30,780 bases of DNA from JBMOKT01 sp049323895 (GCA_049323895.1 JBMOKT010000038.1:1-30780); one strand, 5' to 3'; numbered from the stretch's first letter, positions 20,292 to 28,911 are shown. Numbers and translations are program-made. Notes: generated by a model from the sequence alone, not told the origin.

Positions 20292-20708
20292 TTATGCTAT
20301 TTGTCGATTAGCATTTATTTGGTTTTTATGTAATTTGGAATATGCATTACTTACGAGATTTACATCATTTTCTATTGCGGCCAATTCATTTTTTATAGTG
20401 AAGAAAATGGTATTGTATTTATGTAATGTATTTCTAATTAATGATTGTTTTTGGAGCCATAAACGGGCGTCAGCTTCATTATCTTTGATCAGGGCAGTCC
20501 TAATTTGTTCATTGCATTCTTTATAATCAGATTCTAAGTCAATAATAGAGCTTTCTAGCACCAGTGCAATGTTTCTTGTTTTCAAATGAATATCACTTAT
20601 TTCTTTATAAATACCAACTTTTTTATGAGTGTTAATTTCTTTATAGTCCTTTGCCGGTTTCGAAATAAGGTTTATAAATGAAAAGAAAATAGTTTGAATT
20701 AATTTCAT
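20292..20708 (-). CDS. Helical protein, possibly PspA-like
   Basis: About 138 residues from ATG 20708, chosen because TTGGAGGGGGATATA gives a strong SD; the upstream in-frame TTG overlaps that SD. The N-terminus (MKLIQTIFFSFINLISK) is amphipathic and hydrophobic, then comes a long helical region with a DNEADARLWLQKQSLIRNTL segment. An amphipathic first helix followed by long helices with an A-R-xx-L-xK-Q stretch recalls PspA/IM30 membrane-binding proteins, but the protein is much shorter and I do not claim homology. Operon with the coiled-coil gene downstream; divergent from the copper ATPase gene. Confidence 0.62.
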   Translation of the reverse strand: MKLIQTIFFSFINLISKPAKDYKEINTHKKVGIYKEISDIHLKTRNIALVLESSIIDLESDYKECNEQIRTALIKDNEADARLWLQKQSLIRNTLHKYNTIFFTIKNELAAIENDVNLVSNAYSKLHKNQINANRQIA

Positions 20709-20734
20709 TATATCCCCCTCCAATTTCTACCTTA

Positions 20735-20788
20735 ATACTACATAAATTTAGTGACAGTTTTTTTATAAAAGTTTGATAATTTTGTGTC
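20735..20788 (-). promoter_or_regulatory. Phased-box array M with promoter, for the coiled-coil pair
   Basis: Read on the minus strand: GACACA from 20788, ATCAAA from 20777, a weak ATAAAA from 20766 and GTCACT from 20755, each 11 apart. TAGTAT (20740-20735) is 15 bases after the start of the last box. On the plus strand the first box is part of TTGTGT (20782-20787), a possible -35 for the copper ATPase (TATAAA at 20806), so binding here may affect both directions. Confidence 0.6.
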
Positions 20789-20856
20789 TTTTCTAAATTA
20801 TGTTTTATAAATAAAAGAATTGTGTAAGAAATTATTAGAAAGGAGAGTGAGGTTGC

Positions 20857-22905
20857 ATGAATAGTCATACTCACCACAGTGTCAATACCTCCCACAAAGG
20901 TCATAGCACCTTACAAGGAAAAGAAAAACAAAATAACAATGTAAATACCTCAAGTCATAATCACCATGAGCACATGATAATAGAGTACAAAAAAAGGTTT
21001 TTTATAAATATCATACTTACTATACCTGTTTTAATACTTTCACCTATGATTCAAGAGATACTAGGTTTTAGGGTAAGTATTATTGGAGATAAATACATTC
21101 TTTTTGGCATCTCAACCATTATATTTATATACGGTGGCTGGCTGTTTTTAAAAGGTAGTATTGAGGAGATAAATAATAGAAATCCCGGTATGATGACATT
21201 AATTTCAATGGCAATTTTAGTAGCATATTTTTATAGCAGTTTATCTCTATTCATCATAGTTGGGAAAAGCTTTTTCTGGGAACTGGCTACTTTGATTGAT
21301 ATTATGCTTGTGGGCCACTGGATTGAAATGCGGTCTGTAATGGGGGCCTCCCGGGCATTAGAGGAGCTAGTTAAATTATTGCCTTCGGAAGCCCATCTAA
21401 TAAACCATAAAGGTGAATTAGAAGATGTCCTTGTTTCAGAATTAGAGAAGGGAAGTCGATTGTTAGTTAAGCCAGGAGAAAAGATACCTGTCGATGGGGT
21501 AATTGTAAAAGGACAATCATATGTTAATGAGTCAATGCTTACCGGTGAATCAATACCTGTTAAAAAGTCGGTCGGTAATAAGGTAATAGGCGGTTCAATA
21601 AATGAAGAAGGTACACTAACAATTGAAACTGAAAAAGTGGGTGATGAGAGTTACTTATCCCAGGTCGTTAATTTAGTAAAAATGGCCCAGGAAAGTAAAT
21701 CTAAAGCACAAGATTTGGCTAATAGGGCAGCCAAATGGTTATTTTATTTTGCGTTAGCTGCAGGAGTCTTAACCTTTTCTATATGGTTATCTGTAGGGTC
21801 GCAAGTTCCTTTTGCTTTAGAGCGTATGGTTACGGTGATGGTTATTGCATGTCCCCATGCCTTAGGTTTAGCAGTACCCCTTGTAAATTCTATTTCAACA
21901 TCAATAGCAGCCAAACAAGGATTGCTAATACGTAATAGGGTAAACTTTGAAAATGCATGGAAACTGGATGCAGTAGTTTTTGATAAAACAGGAACATTGA
22001 CGGAAGGGGAATTTGGGATTACTGATATTATTAATACCGAGAGTTATTCGGAAGATGAATTGCTGCATTTTTCTGCTTCTCTAGAAAATCAGTCCCAACA
22101 TCCAATTGCTAAGGGTATAGTAAAAGAAGCATTAAAAAGAGGGGTAGCTTTAGTAGAACCTGAAGAATTCAAGTCAATAACTGGTAAAGGGCTCCAGGGA
22201 AAAATTGACGGCAATATAATTAACATTGTAAGTCCGGGTTATATGTCGGAAAATAATATCAGTTATCCTCAAGAAAAGTATAGTATGTTGGCAGAACAGG
22301 GCAAAACTGTTGTATTCGTACTGATAAATAATAAATTGGCAGGTTTAATTGCTTTAGCTGATAAAATCAGAGAGAGTGCAAAAGAGGCTGTAGCAGCCTT
22401 AAAAAATATGGGGATAAGTTCCATGATGCTTACCGGTGATAATAATAAGGTTGCCTTATGGGTCGGACAGCAGATAGGATTAGATAATGTCTATGCCGAA
22501 GTTTTACCCCATGAAAAGGTCGAGAAAATTTCCCAAGTTAAATATCAGGGTCATAAAGTTGCCATGACCGGGGATGGAGTAAATGATGCACCTGCCTTGG
22601 CAACTGCTGATTTAGGTATAGCTATAGGAGCTGGAACAGATGTTGCGGTTGAAACTGCCGATGTAGTATTAGTTAGAAGCAACCCTATGGATGTAGTTTC
22701 AATAATAAGGCTTTCCAAAGCAGCTTATAAAAAAATGGTGCAAAACCTATGGTGGGCTGCAGGCTATAATATAATTACAATACCTTTAGCAGCCGGTATT
22801 TTATTTAAGGCAGGGGTTATTTTAAGTCCTGCGGTGGGTGCGGTATTAATGTCGCTAAGCACAATAATAGTGGCTATTAATGCACAGTTACTAAAACTAA
22901 AATAA
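20857..22905 (+). CDS. copB: CopB-type P1B copper-exporting ATPase with His-rich N-terminus
   Basis: 682 residues, normal length for CopB. The N-terminal 40 residues hold nine His (positions 4, 6, 7, 13, 16, 34, 36, 37, 39), a metal-binding tail in place of Cys-type HMA domains. Motifs: TGES (229-232), the membrane metal site CPH (332-334), DKTGT with the phosphorylated Asp376, the HP segment of the N-domain (QSQHPIAKG), TGDN and GDGVNDAPAL. CPH with a His-rich tail is typical of subgroup P1B-3, exporters of copper, perhaps also silver. The final helices keep the WWAAGYNIITIPLAAGIL pattern. AAAGGAGAG precedes the ATG. No phased array faces it directly. Confidence 0.93.
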   Translation: MNSHTHHSVNTSHKGHSTLQGKEKQNNNVNTSSHNHHEHMIIEYKKRFFINIILTIPVLILSPMIQEILGFRVSIIGDKYILFGISTIIFIYGGWLFLKGSIEEINNRNPGMMTLISMAILVAYFYSSLSLFIIVGKSFFWELATLIDIMLVGHWIEMRSVMGASRALEELVKLLPSEAHLINHKGELEDVLVSELEKGSRLLVKPGEKIPVDGVIVKGQSYVNESMLTGESIPVKKSVGNKVIGGSINEEGTLTIETEKVGDESYLSQVVNLVKMAQESKSKAQDLANRAAKWLFYFALAAGVLTFSIWLSVGSQVPFALERMVTVMVIACPHALGLAVPLVNSISTSIAAKQGLLIRNRVNFENAWKLDAVVFDKTGTLTEGEFGITDIINTESYSEDELLHFSASLENQSQHPIAKGIVKEALKRGVALVEPEEFKSITGKGLQGKIDGNIINIVSPGYMSENNISYPQEKYSMLAEQGKTVVFVLINNKLAGLIALADKIRESAKEAVAALKNMGISSMMLTGDNNKVALWVGQQIGLDNVYAEVLPHEKVEKISQVKYQGHKVAMTGDGVNDAPALATADLGIAIGAGTDVAVETADVVLVRSNPMDVVSIIRLSKAAYKKMVQNLWWAAGYNIITIPLAAGILFKAGVILSPAVGAVLMSLSTIIVAINAQLLKLK

Positions 22906-22912
22906 AAACCCC

Positions 22913-23302
22913 TTAAAAAACAACTTCATCTATAATAGGTTCAGCTTTTGAAGAATTACCTTGTGATGTGATATAAATTACAGTTTTGTTGGGCAGGCAG
23001 ACAATGCTTTGCCCAACAGCATTTATTTTGCCTGTTTGGACACAAATTTTTCTTGGGCAGATAACAGTTTCATCATTTACCCAAACCTCTCCATCTTTAA
23101 TAGCAAGCTCAATATATCTGTTTTCTGGAAATTTAATTTGGAAAAGTTGTTCTTTTTCTAAATCAACTGTATCGTAGTAGGCACCATCAACCTCAATAAC
23201 TATCTGCTTTAAATCTGTATCTTTCCATAAGTTATTTATAAGAAGCCATGATAAACCCGAGAGGATAAGGAGAAATAGTATTAAATAATCACCTTTTTTC
23301 AT
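22913..23302 (-). CDS. NusG domain II-containing membrane-anchored protein
   Basis: 129 residues: one N-terminal membrane helix (6-24) and an outside beta domain. The hallmark is CPRKICVQTGKINAVGQSIV followed by CLPN (Cys82, Cys87, Cys102), matching the NusG_II domain (PF07009) proteins of Firmicutes, which often neighbour ApbE- or Rnf-linked genes. Function is unclear; the three cysteines suggest a redox or metal site. GGGTGATG precedes the ATG. The gene converges on copB with only seven bases between the stop codons. Promoter array L lies directly upstream. Confidence 0.88.
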   Translation of the reverse strand: MKKGDYLILFLLILSGLSWLLINNLWKDTDLKQIVIEVDGAYYDTVDLEKEQLFQIKFPENRYIELAIKDGEVWVNDETVICPRKICVQTGKINAVGQSIVCLPNKTVIYITSQGNSSKAEPIIDEVVF

Positions 23303-23321
23303 AAAACATCACCCATCAGTA

Positions 23322-23353
23322 AGTATATTAAAAAAATTTGATTAAATTGTGAA
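23322..23353 (-). promoter_or_regulatory. Two-box array L with promoter, for the NusG-II gene
   Basis: On the minus strand TTCACA starts at 23353 and ATCAAA at 23342, 11 apart. TATACT (23327-23322) starts 15 bases after the second box, the same geometry as the fuller arrays. Boxes one and two of the usual four are absent or unrecognisable. Confidence 0.52.
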
Positions 23354-23393
23354 CAAAAAATTTTAACAGGTGTTTATTTCCCAGTTTTTTATT

Positions 23394-23422
23394 CAAAAAG
23401 TAAAGGGCCAATAAATGGCCCC
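23394..23422 (-). terminator. Intrinsic terminator of the lgt-like operon
   Basis: On the minus strand GGGCCA and TGGCCC pair around TTTAT, followed by TTTACTTTTT. It starts at the stop codon of the mini-protein gene. Confidence 0.8.
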
Positions 23423-23571
23423 TAATGACAACTCTTCTTCTCACTTTCACCTTTTTCTTTATCTTTGTCCTGGTGATGGCTGTGTCCTCCACAACACCCT
23501 CCATTTCTCATCATGAAGAAAAACAGACCACCTACTATGAGAAACGGCAATAAATTATTTAAGTATTCCAT
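23422..23571 (-). CDS. Cys/His-rich small membrane protein
   Basis: A 49-residue protein: one membrane helix (about 5-21), then MRNGGCCGGHSHH (21-33), a Lys/Glu-rich stretch, and a Cys-His C-terminus (SCH). Clustered CC and HxHH suggest binding of copper, zinc or nickel close to the membrane. AAAGGAGG lies eight bases ahead of the ATG, and the downstream hairpin ends the transcript. It is the last gene after the lgt-like and synthase-like genes. Short CCGGHxHH mini-proteins are common in Firmicutes and have no assigned role. Confidence 0.75.
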   Translation of the reverse strand: MEYLNNLLPFLIVGGLFFFMMRNGGCCGGHSHHQDKDKEKGESEKKSCH

Positions 23572-23615
23572 AATATAAACCTCCTTTTAAAAAGAGTATA
23601 TCTAGGAAATTTGTC

Positions 23616-25841
23616 TTAACTTTTATTAAAGCTTGAAGTTTTTGTGAAATTTAAATAATTAATAATAAACAATAGATACATAAAGCTGCCAAATAAGAGA
23701 GCCCAACTGTAGCCAAAAACCATTGCAATCATTAAGGCCAAAATAGAACCCAAAACAGATGTCCAACCGTTTATTCCCCACATTAATGGGATAAGCTCCT
23801 TATAGTTGTTATTTTCTAGCAATCTTAAACCATAGGGAAAGGGGATTCCTAATGCTAGCCCAAGTGGAGCTAAGGTAATAACAGTAATTAGTATTTTAAT
23901 CTCAAGTGGATTGCCCTGCCAGTAAGTAAATACCTTGGGTAGAATAGTTGAGATTATTAGTGAATATGCTGCTGCGAAACTAGCTGGAATTATGGGTGAT
24001 AATTTTTTAAAACGGGAAGCAAGTAAGCTGCCAATTCCTCCACTTGTTAATAATATGGTAATTATTATACTAAAGGTTAGTGTAGGGTGTCCGATAAACA
24101 GTACAAATTTTTGTAAAAGGGGTATTTCAATTAACATAAAACCTAGTCCTAGTAGGATAAAATAGTAAGAATAATGCTTACTATTTTGATCTAAAAGCTT
24201 CTTACGGTAAGGAAGCAATGCCTTCCCGCCAAAAAAGAAGACTGTTGCAAATACAAACCATATTGTAATCGGAACCTTTTTACCAATAGAATTATAAAAG
24301 AATGGTGAATTATCTGTAACGACCCAGTCGCTTATGTCTCTCAACAGTAAAGAACGGTCGCTCTGAAGATAGGGCAGATGAAGAATATCGTGCTTGCCTA
24401 AAGCAGCCATAGCTTTCAATTCTCTAGATTCATCTTCAGTAAAGGGGGCATTTTTTACTATAAGAAGAGGATAATAAACTCCTGAATGGTGTTCAACATC
24501 TTCACTATTACTGCTTATATATGCTATTGAATTAATAGCATCTTCTCTAGATAATCCATTCTTCTCTAAAGTACTAATTATTGTCATTACTGCTTTTTGC
24601 AAATCATTTTTACCATGAAGAACAAGTGCCAGTTTACCATTAGGTTTTAAATGGTTAAGGTATTGACTAAAGGCTTCCTTGGTATAAATGTAATTCTCAG
24701 AGAGTGCATAACCTAGGGTTTCTGAGGCTTGAGTCATGACCATAGAAAGATAAATAACGTCATATTTACTTGTATCAGTTGATATAAAGCTTCTTCCATC
24801 TTGGACAAGGGTCTTAGTACCCGGTAAATCATAGATATTGCCATTAAAATCAGCATACTTTCGTGCGGCTTCAATAGTGCCTTTATTGATTTCAACGGCA
24901 GTAATATCTTGTATCCCTGCATAACGGGCTAATAATAAATCCATTCCTCCGCCTGGCCCGATTAGAAGAGCATTGGTATTATTACCCTGGGTAAATGCCA
25001 GATAGCCAATTTCTTGTTTAAGATAATTTAAACTTTTTGGATCACCATTAAAGGGCATCATTTTAGAGACTGCACTGCCGTCAACTAAAACTAATTTTTC
25101 TCTTCGACCAGTAGTTTCAATTACATCTGTTCTGGCAAAGGAGTTCCAAGTAGTAAATACTGACTTGGGATTTTTTAATGCGCTCAGAGTTTTGGCACCA
25201 CCGGAATATGCTGTGAAGTCAGCTATTACATTATCAATAAATTGACCGGAAATAATGGTCAGAACTATAAGTGTTAATATTCCAATAGTTTTTAATAATA
25301 ATTTATCTCTTGATGCAACTAGAAGAAAAGCTGTAAAACCTATCATAGATAAAACTAATACTGAAGTTAGAGGGCTAAAGTTGTCTAACAGCTTAATAAT
25401 CAATATGCTGCCAATGCCAGAGCCAACTAGGTCTGCAAAATATATTAGAAGACTGTCATCTGAGAACCTATAAAAGGCCTCAGATAGAAACATACCACCT
25501 AAAATAAAAGGAACTGCACCTAATAATAGATATATCAGAAAAGCTGTTGAGAAAAATGGAGTTTTATATATTATCAAAGTTACTATTATGGTGCTAAAAC
25601 CAAATAATAATGAGCTTCTTTCCAAAATATTATCCTTACTAAAGCCATAAATCTCTTTATTACCAGTTCTGATTTTATAGACCCAGATACCGCCTAATCC
25701 TAATGATAATATAGCAATGGATACAGCCAGGAAAACAAAGTGGTAAAACATTAGTGCTGAAAATAACCGGGTAAGAGTTATTTCAAACATGAACAAGGAT
25801 AATGAAACCAGAAATACAGCCAATAGTATTGTTTTTTTCAA
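23616..25841 (-). CDS. Multi-pass membrane protein fused to a spermidine-synthase-like domain
   Basis: 741 residues: seven or so membrane helices (about 1-205), a Rossmann methyltransferase/spermidine-synthase-like domain (about 225-480), then a further membrane bundle (about 525-735). The soluble domain has the nucleotide loop GPGGGMD (295-301), the acidic residue in TAVEINKG (E317), and an LVQDGRSF motif. Such fused transporter/SpeE-like proteins exist in many bacteria; enzymatic activity and substrate are not known, and the polyamine-binding residues cannot be confirmed by eye. It lies 16 bases after the lgt-like gene. GGAGG precedes the start codon. Confidence 0.82.
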   Translation of the reverse strand: MKKTILLAVFLVSLSLFMFEITLTRLFSALMFYHFVFLAVSIAILSLGLGGIWVYKIRTGNKEIYGFSKDNILERSSLLFGFSTIIVTLIIYKTPFFSTAFLIYLLLGAVPFILGGMFLSEAFYRFSDDSLLIYFADLVGSGIGSILIIKLLDNFSPLTSVLVLSMIGFTAFLLVASRDKLLLKTIGILTLIVLTIISGQFIDNVIADFTAYSGGAKTLSALKNPKSVFTTWNSFARTDVIETTGRREKLVLVDGSAVSKMMPFNGDPKSLNYLKQEIGYLAFTQGNNTNALLIGPGGGMDLLLARYAGIQDITAVEINKGTIEAARKYADFNGNIYDLPGTKTLVQDGRSFISTDTSKYDVIYLSMVMTQASETLGYALSENYIYTKEAFSQYLNHLKPNGKLALVLHGKNDLQKAVMTIISTLEKNGLSREDAINSIAYISSNSEDVEHHSGVYYPLLIVKNAPFTEDESRELKAMAALGKHDILHLPYLQSDRSLLLRDISDWVVTDNSPFFYNSIGKKVPITIWFVFATVFFFGGKALLPYRKKLLDQNSKHYSYYFILLGLGFMLIEIPLLQKFVLFIGHPTLTFSIIITILLTSGGIGSLLASRFKKLSPIIPASFAAAYSLIISTILPKVFTYWQGNPLEIKILITVITLAPLGLALGIPFPYGLRLLENNNYKELIPLMWGINGWTSVLGSILALMIAMVFGYSWALLFGSFMYLLFIINYLNFTKTSSFNKS

Positions 25842-25857
25842 TTTATTGTTCCTCCTT

Positions 25858-26691
25858 TTACCCCTGAACCAAATAGAATATTGCTAAAGAGGACATTATG
25901 GATAAAAATACTATTATAACTACTTGAGATATTTTTTTGATTGATATAGGTTCTTCAGCATTAATTTCAAGTGATTGATGCTTTATTACATATTGTCTTA
26001 GAATTAAGCCTGAAGCAAAAAGTGCAATACTTAGAAGGTGGGATACACTCAAAAATCCCCATACTGTAGGATTATCCCTAAACAGCTCTACTAAACTTCT
26101 TATTACAGGGAAGAACAATAAATAGTTAACTAAGAGCTGACCGTCATATTTAATATTCATCCGCCTTAGCCATAGGTAACCAAAAAGCAAATAATCCAGT
26201 GTAAATTCATAGACCTGGGCAGGATGGAGAACCGAGTTATTAATCTTTATTCCCCAAAAGAAAGGCTCGGACATTGGTACACCAAAAACATCACATCCTA
26301 TTCTTCCGATAGCCTGACCCAAGATTAAGGCTGGAACTACTGCATCTGCAGCCTTCCAAATTTGAATCTTTTTATTTTTGGCATAAAGCACTCCCGTTAA
26401 AACTCCTCCAATTATCCCACCGTGGATTGATAATCCCCCGGAATTAATAAAAAAGATTTCTAGCGGGTTGGCTAAATAGTATAAAGGATCATAAAAGGCA
26501 ATATAGCCTAATCTTGCTCCAATAATTCCACTTAGTATGGTGTAGAGAACTAAATTTGCCAATATTTCTTCATCTAATCCTTTTCTTTTAGCCTCCTTAA
26601 GGGCCACAAAATAACCAATTAGTATCCCTAGCGCAATCATTACCCCAAAGAAGTGAATAGAAAAAGGACCTACAGAAAACAGTGTCGTCAT
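25858..26691 (-). CDS. lgt: Prolipoprotein diacylglyceryl transferase family protein
   Basis: 277 residues with about seven membrane helices. Lgt features: GGLSIHGGIIGG with His90 (equivalent of the essential H103 of E. coli), GQAIGRIGCDVFG (125-137), the LHPAQVYE segment and FRDNP near 209. Lgt transfers diacylglyceryl from phosphatidylglycerol to lipobox Cys, the step that would modify the lipoproteins at 2885, 27749 and 29056. The signature differs from the usual GRIGNFxNxE, with Cys-Asp replacing Asn-Phe, and there is an extra C-terminal helix (about 253-274). It may be a second, specialised copy. GGGAGGTAAAAC precedes the ATG. Confidence 0.85.
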   Translation of the reverse strand: MTTLFSVGPFSIHFFGVMIALGILIGYFVALKEAKRKGLDEEILANLVLYTILSGIIGARLGYIAFYDPLYYLANPLEIFFINSGGLSIHGGIIGGVLTGVLYAKNKKIQIWKAADAVVPALILGQAIGRIGCDVFGVPMSEPFFWGIKINNSVLHPAQVYEFTLDYLLFGYLWLRRMNIKYDGQLLVNYLLFFPVIRSLVELFRDNPTVWGFLSVSHLLSIALFASGLILRQYVIKHQSLEINAEEPISIKKISQVVIIVFLSIMSSLAIFYLVQG

Positions 26692-26809
26692 GTTTTACCT
26701 CCCATGATTCCAAATTGTGTGGCCACCATCTAAATTAGTGGTGTTTTTATATTGACTTTTGTTTCAGTGTTTATCATTTTACAAGACACAAAAATTAAAA
26801 GGAATAGAC

Positions 26810-26915
26810 TTCACAAATTCTACACAAATTGTTACCAATTAGGACAAATTTAGCTTATAAGTTCACAATTTACACAAAATTAATTCAAAGCTTAAACAAA
26901 TTAGCACTATATAAT
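26810..26915 (+). promoter_or_regulatory. Double phased-box array H with promoter, upstream of the TSUP gene
   Basis: First array: TTCACA 26810, TACACA 26821, TTACCA 26832, GACAAA 26843. Second array: TTCACA 26862, CACAAA 26873 (weak), TTCAAA 26884, AACAAA 26895, all 11 apart. The two sets are offset by 52 bases, so they are separate. TATAAT at 26910 starts 15 bases after the last box, matching other arrays. This is the densest site in the window. Confidence 0.68.
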
Positions 26916-26963
26916 TCATATATTCAGTAAAACATTGGCGGAAAGGGAGAGGGTGATTAGTGT

Positions 26964-27743
26964 TTGATAAATATAGTACTGGTAGTAATAGTACTGGGCT
27001 TTCTAGGTGCCTTTATTGCAGGAATGGCAGGGATTGGTGGAGCAATAATAATGGTTCCATTATTATACTTTGTTCCTCCTATTTTAGGATTTGAACAATT
27101 AAGTATGCAGACTGTAGCAGGAATGACAATTGTCCAGGTCTTAATTGCCACGGGAACGGCTGCCCTTGTACACAGGGCAAATAATTATATAAACAAAGAG
27201 TTAGTAAAATGGATGGGAACAACAATAATAATAGCCTCATTTATTGGAGGGTTAATCTCAAAATCTGTCACTGAATCTGTAATGCAACAAATATTTGCTG
27301 TACTTGCACTTATAGCAGCAATTATGATGTTTATACCTAAAAAAGAGAAAAATGAAAACATTGAGGTTAATTTTAATAAAGGTTTAGCTGTATTTTTTAC
27401 TTTTATAGTTGGATTACTAGCAGGGATTATTGGAGCCGGGGGAGCTTTTCTCCTTGTTCCTATAATGCTTTATATTCTAAACATTCCCTTAAGAATAACG
27501 GTAGGAAGCTCATTGGCAATAGTTTTTTTCTCTTCTTTAGCTGGCTTTCTAGGTAAAGTTTATACAGACCAGATTGTATGGAATCTTGCCATTGCAATTG
27601 TTATAGGTGCTATACCAGGGGCATATTTTGGAGGAAAAGTAAGTAAGCACATACCGGCTAAGTTATTAAAAGTTATTTTAGCATTTTTAATAAGCGGAAC
27701 TGCTCTAAAGATGTGGATTAGTATTTTAATTAATGGAGGATGA
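26964..27743 (+). CDS. TSUP (TauE/SafE) family membrane transporter
   Basis: 259 residues, eight or nine membrane helices in two similar halves: IAGMAGIGGAIIMVPLL (18-34) and LAGIIGAGGAFLLVPIM (about 151-167) are the paired repeat motifs of the family. TSUP proteins export sulfite, sulfoacetate or related sulfur anions, or exchange other organic anions. Start TTG 26964 is set by GGGTGA seven bases upstream; GTG 26960 is out of frame. The neighbouring lipoprotein gene starts just after the stop codon. A sulfur link fits the rhodanese and TusA genes under the same type of promoter, but the substrate cannot be read from sequence. Confidence 0.88.
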   Translation: MINIVLVVIVLGFLGAFIAGMAGIGGAIIMVPLLYFVPPILGFEQLSMQTVAGMTIVQVLIATGTAALVHRANNYINKELVKWMGTTIIIASFIGGLISKSVTESVMQQIFAVLALIAAIMMFIPKKEKNENIEVNFNKGLAVFFTFIVGLLAGIIGAGGAFLLVPIMLYILNIPLRITVGSSLAIVFFSSLAGFLGKVYTDQIVWNLAIAIVIGAIPGAYFGGKVSKHIPAKLLKVILAFLISGTALKMWISILINGG

Positions 27744-27748
27744 AAAGC

Positions 27749-28393
27749 ATGAAAAAGAGGATAATTATTCTGCTGGCAATTTTAGTTTTAGCGTTAGTAG
27801 TGGTAGGCTGTAGTAATGCAAATGAAAATAAAGAGGTGCAAGCTCAAGAACAAAATGAACAGTCAATAAATGATAATAAAAATGATACTGAAAATAATTT
27901 TGAAGTAGAAGAAAAACAAGAAATCAGTCTGATAGAAGATGCCAATGTAAAAGAAGAAACATATGCAGAACAAAAGTCAGCGCAGAATAAAGAGCTTATA
28001 ACTAATACTAAGAAACCTCTTAATCCTCGAGACCTAGAGCGTTATAATGACGAGGGTGAAATTCAGATGGGAATTATATTTGCAAATCCTTTAGGACAAG
28101 GTAAAGAAGGCTACTTAACCTTTGTAGTACAAATGAATAATCATTCCTATAATCTTGATGAATATGACTTGAGTAAATATGCAACTCTTATTAATGATAA
28201 AGGCAATAGCCCCCAGGGAAATGCAAAGTGGGAGGTATATAGTGGTGGAGGCCATCATGTAATTAATTATTTGCTGTTTCCTGATAATGGTTTTATCACT
28301 CCGGATACAAAGTATGTAAAGCTTGTAATAAAAGATTTTATTGATTTGCCGGTACGTGAGTTTATTTGGGAAAAAGAATTTTTAGGTATATAA
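27749..28393 (+). CDS. Lipoprotein of unknown function
   Basis: About 214 residues from ATG 27749, chosen because TGGAGG lies nine bases ahead; ATG 27740 touches that SD. Signal peptide with lipobox VVGC near residue 21. A long acidic, Asn/Glu/Gln-rich low-complexity linker (about 24-90) leads to a soluble beta-rich domain (95-214) with KWEVYSGGGHHVINYLLFP and FIWEKEFLGI. The domain looks like an extracellular beta-sandwich; no named family. It follows the TSUP gene within the same transcript, so it may support that transporter at the outer face. Confidence 0.75.
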   Translation: MKKRIIILLAILVLALVVVGCSNANENKEVQAQEQNEQSINDNKNDTENNFEVEEKQEISLIEDANVKEETYAEQKSAQNKELITNTKKPLNPRDLERYNDEGEIQMGIIFANPLGQGKEGYLTFVVQMNNHSYNLDEYDLSKYATLINDKGNSPQGNAKWEVYSGGGHHVINYLLFPDNGFITPDTKYVKLVIKDFIDLPVREFIWEKEFLGI

Positions 28394-28412
28394 GTTTTTA
28401 TAAAAGGCAAAG

Positions 28413-28472
28413 TTCATGAAAAGTTCACAAATTATCCATAGCTATAACAAAAATATATTTTATATTTATAGT
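28413..28472 (+). promoter_or_regulatory. Phased-box array I with promoter, upstream of the first SHOCT gene
   Basis: TTCATG 28413, TTCACA 28424, TCCATA 28435, AACAAA 28446, each 11 apart, then TATATT at 28461 (+15) or TATAGT at 28467 as -10. The whole region is nearly identical to array K at 29743, showing duplication of the promoter with the gene. Confidence 0.7.
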
Positions 28473-28497
28473 AAATTAATGAGAAGAGGTGTTGGAC

Positions 28498-28707
28498 ATG
28501 ATGTATGGAATTGGAATGGGTTTCGGTATGGTCCTTTGGTGGGGTTTAATTATCGGAGGAATTGCTTTCGTTGTATACAGTTTAGGTAGTAGTAAAAAGG
28601 AAGTTACTAAAAATAATCAACCAATTGATATATTAAAGGAACGTTTTGCTAAAGGTGAAATAAGTGAAGAAGAATTTGAACAAAAGAAACAAATTTTATT
28701 GAAATGA
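28498..28707 (+). CDS. SHOCT-domain small membrane protein, first copy
   Basis: 69 residues from ATG 28498, with GAGGTG seven bases upstream (GTG 28489 lies inside that SD). Met/Gly-rich start (MMYGIGMGFGM), one membrane helix (about 10-28), then the short SHOCT C-terminal domain ILKERFAKGEISEEEFEQKKQIL. SHOCT is a ~30-residue helical hairpin found at the ends of many membrane proteins and thought to mediate oligomerisation. It is a paralogue of the protein at 29830, whose C-terminal half is almost the same. Confidence 0.88.
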   Translation: MMYGIGMGFGMVLWWGLIIGGIAFVVYSLGSSKKEVTKNNQPIDILKERFAKGEISEEEFEQKKQILLK

Positions 28708-28911
28708 CTTATTTAACAATAACCATCTTTTTAACGTCAGTAATCATTAATAATAGGGGTTTGCAGTAAAATTTATAATTGGAAAATCATATTTATGGGT
28801 GGAAAGACGCAACTCGGTAGATTAATCTGGGTGCGTCTTTTTTGTTTCGTGAACTTTTGACGTCGTGGTAGTGAAAATTGAGGGTTCAATAAAGCTAATA
28901 ATTTTTAAAAA
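28708..28911. other. Intergenic region without a gene, holding a terminator
   Basis: Between the first SHOCT gene and the Met-rich lipoprotein, 348 bases lack any ORF with an SD. Contents: about 95 A+T-rich bases without clear signal, a strong terminator at 28803-28843, then a short stretch with AACTTTTGACGTCGTGGTAGTG (no clear structure) before array J at 28912. Confidence 0.5.
28803..28843 (+). terminator. Intrinsic terminator after the first SHOCT gene
   Basis: AAAGACGCA pairs with TGCGTCTTT around an A+T-rich loop with inner partial pairing, followed by T6. Confidence 0.88.

Noticed and set aside
26722..26750. Terminator in the lgt upstream region (CACCA...TGGTG then TTTTTAT)
   Set aside because: The hairpin points along the plus strand, where no gene lies upstream; it may only be a leader structure on the minus strand, so I do not list it.
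26810..26905. CRISPR-like array
   Set aside because: The repeated units are 6-base hexamers with 11-base spacing, not 25-40-base repeats with spacers; they fit a regulator site.
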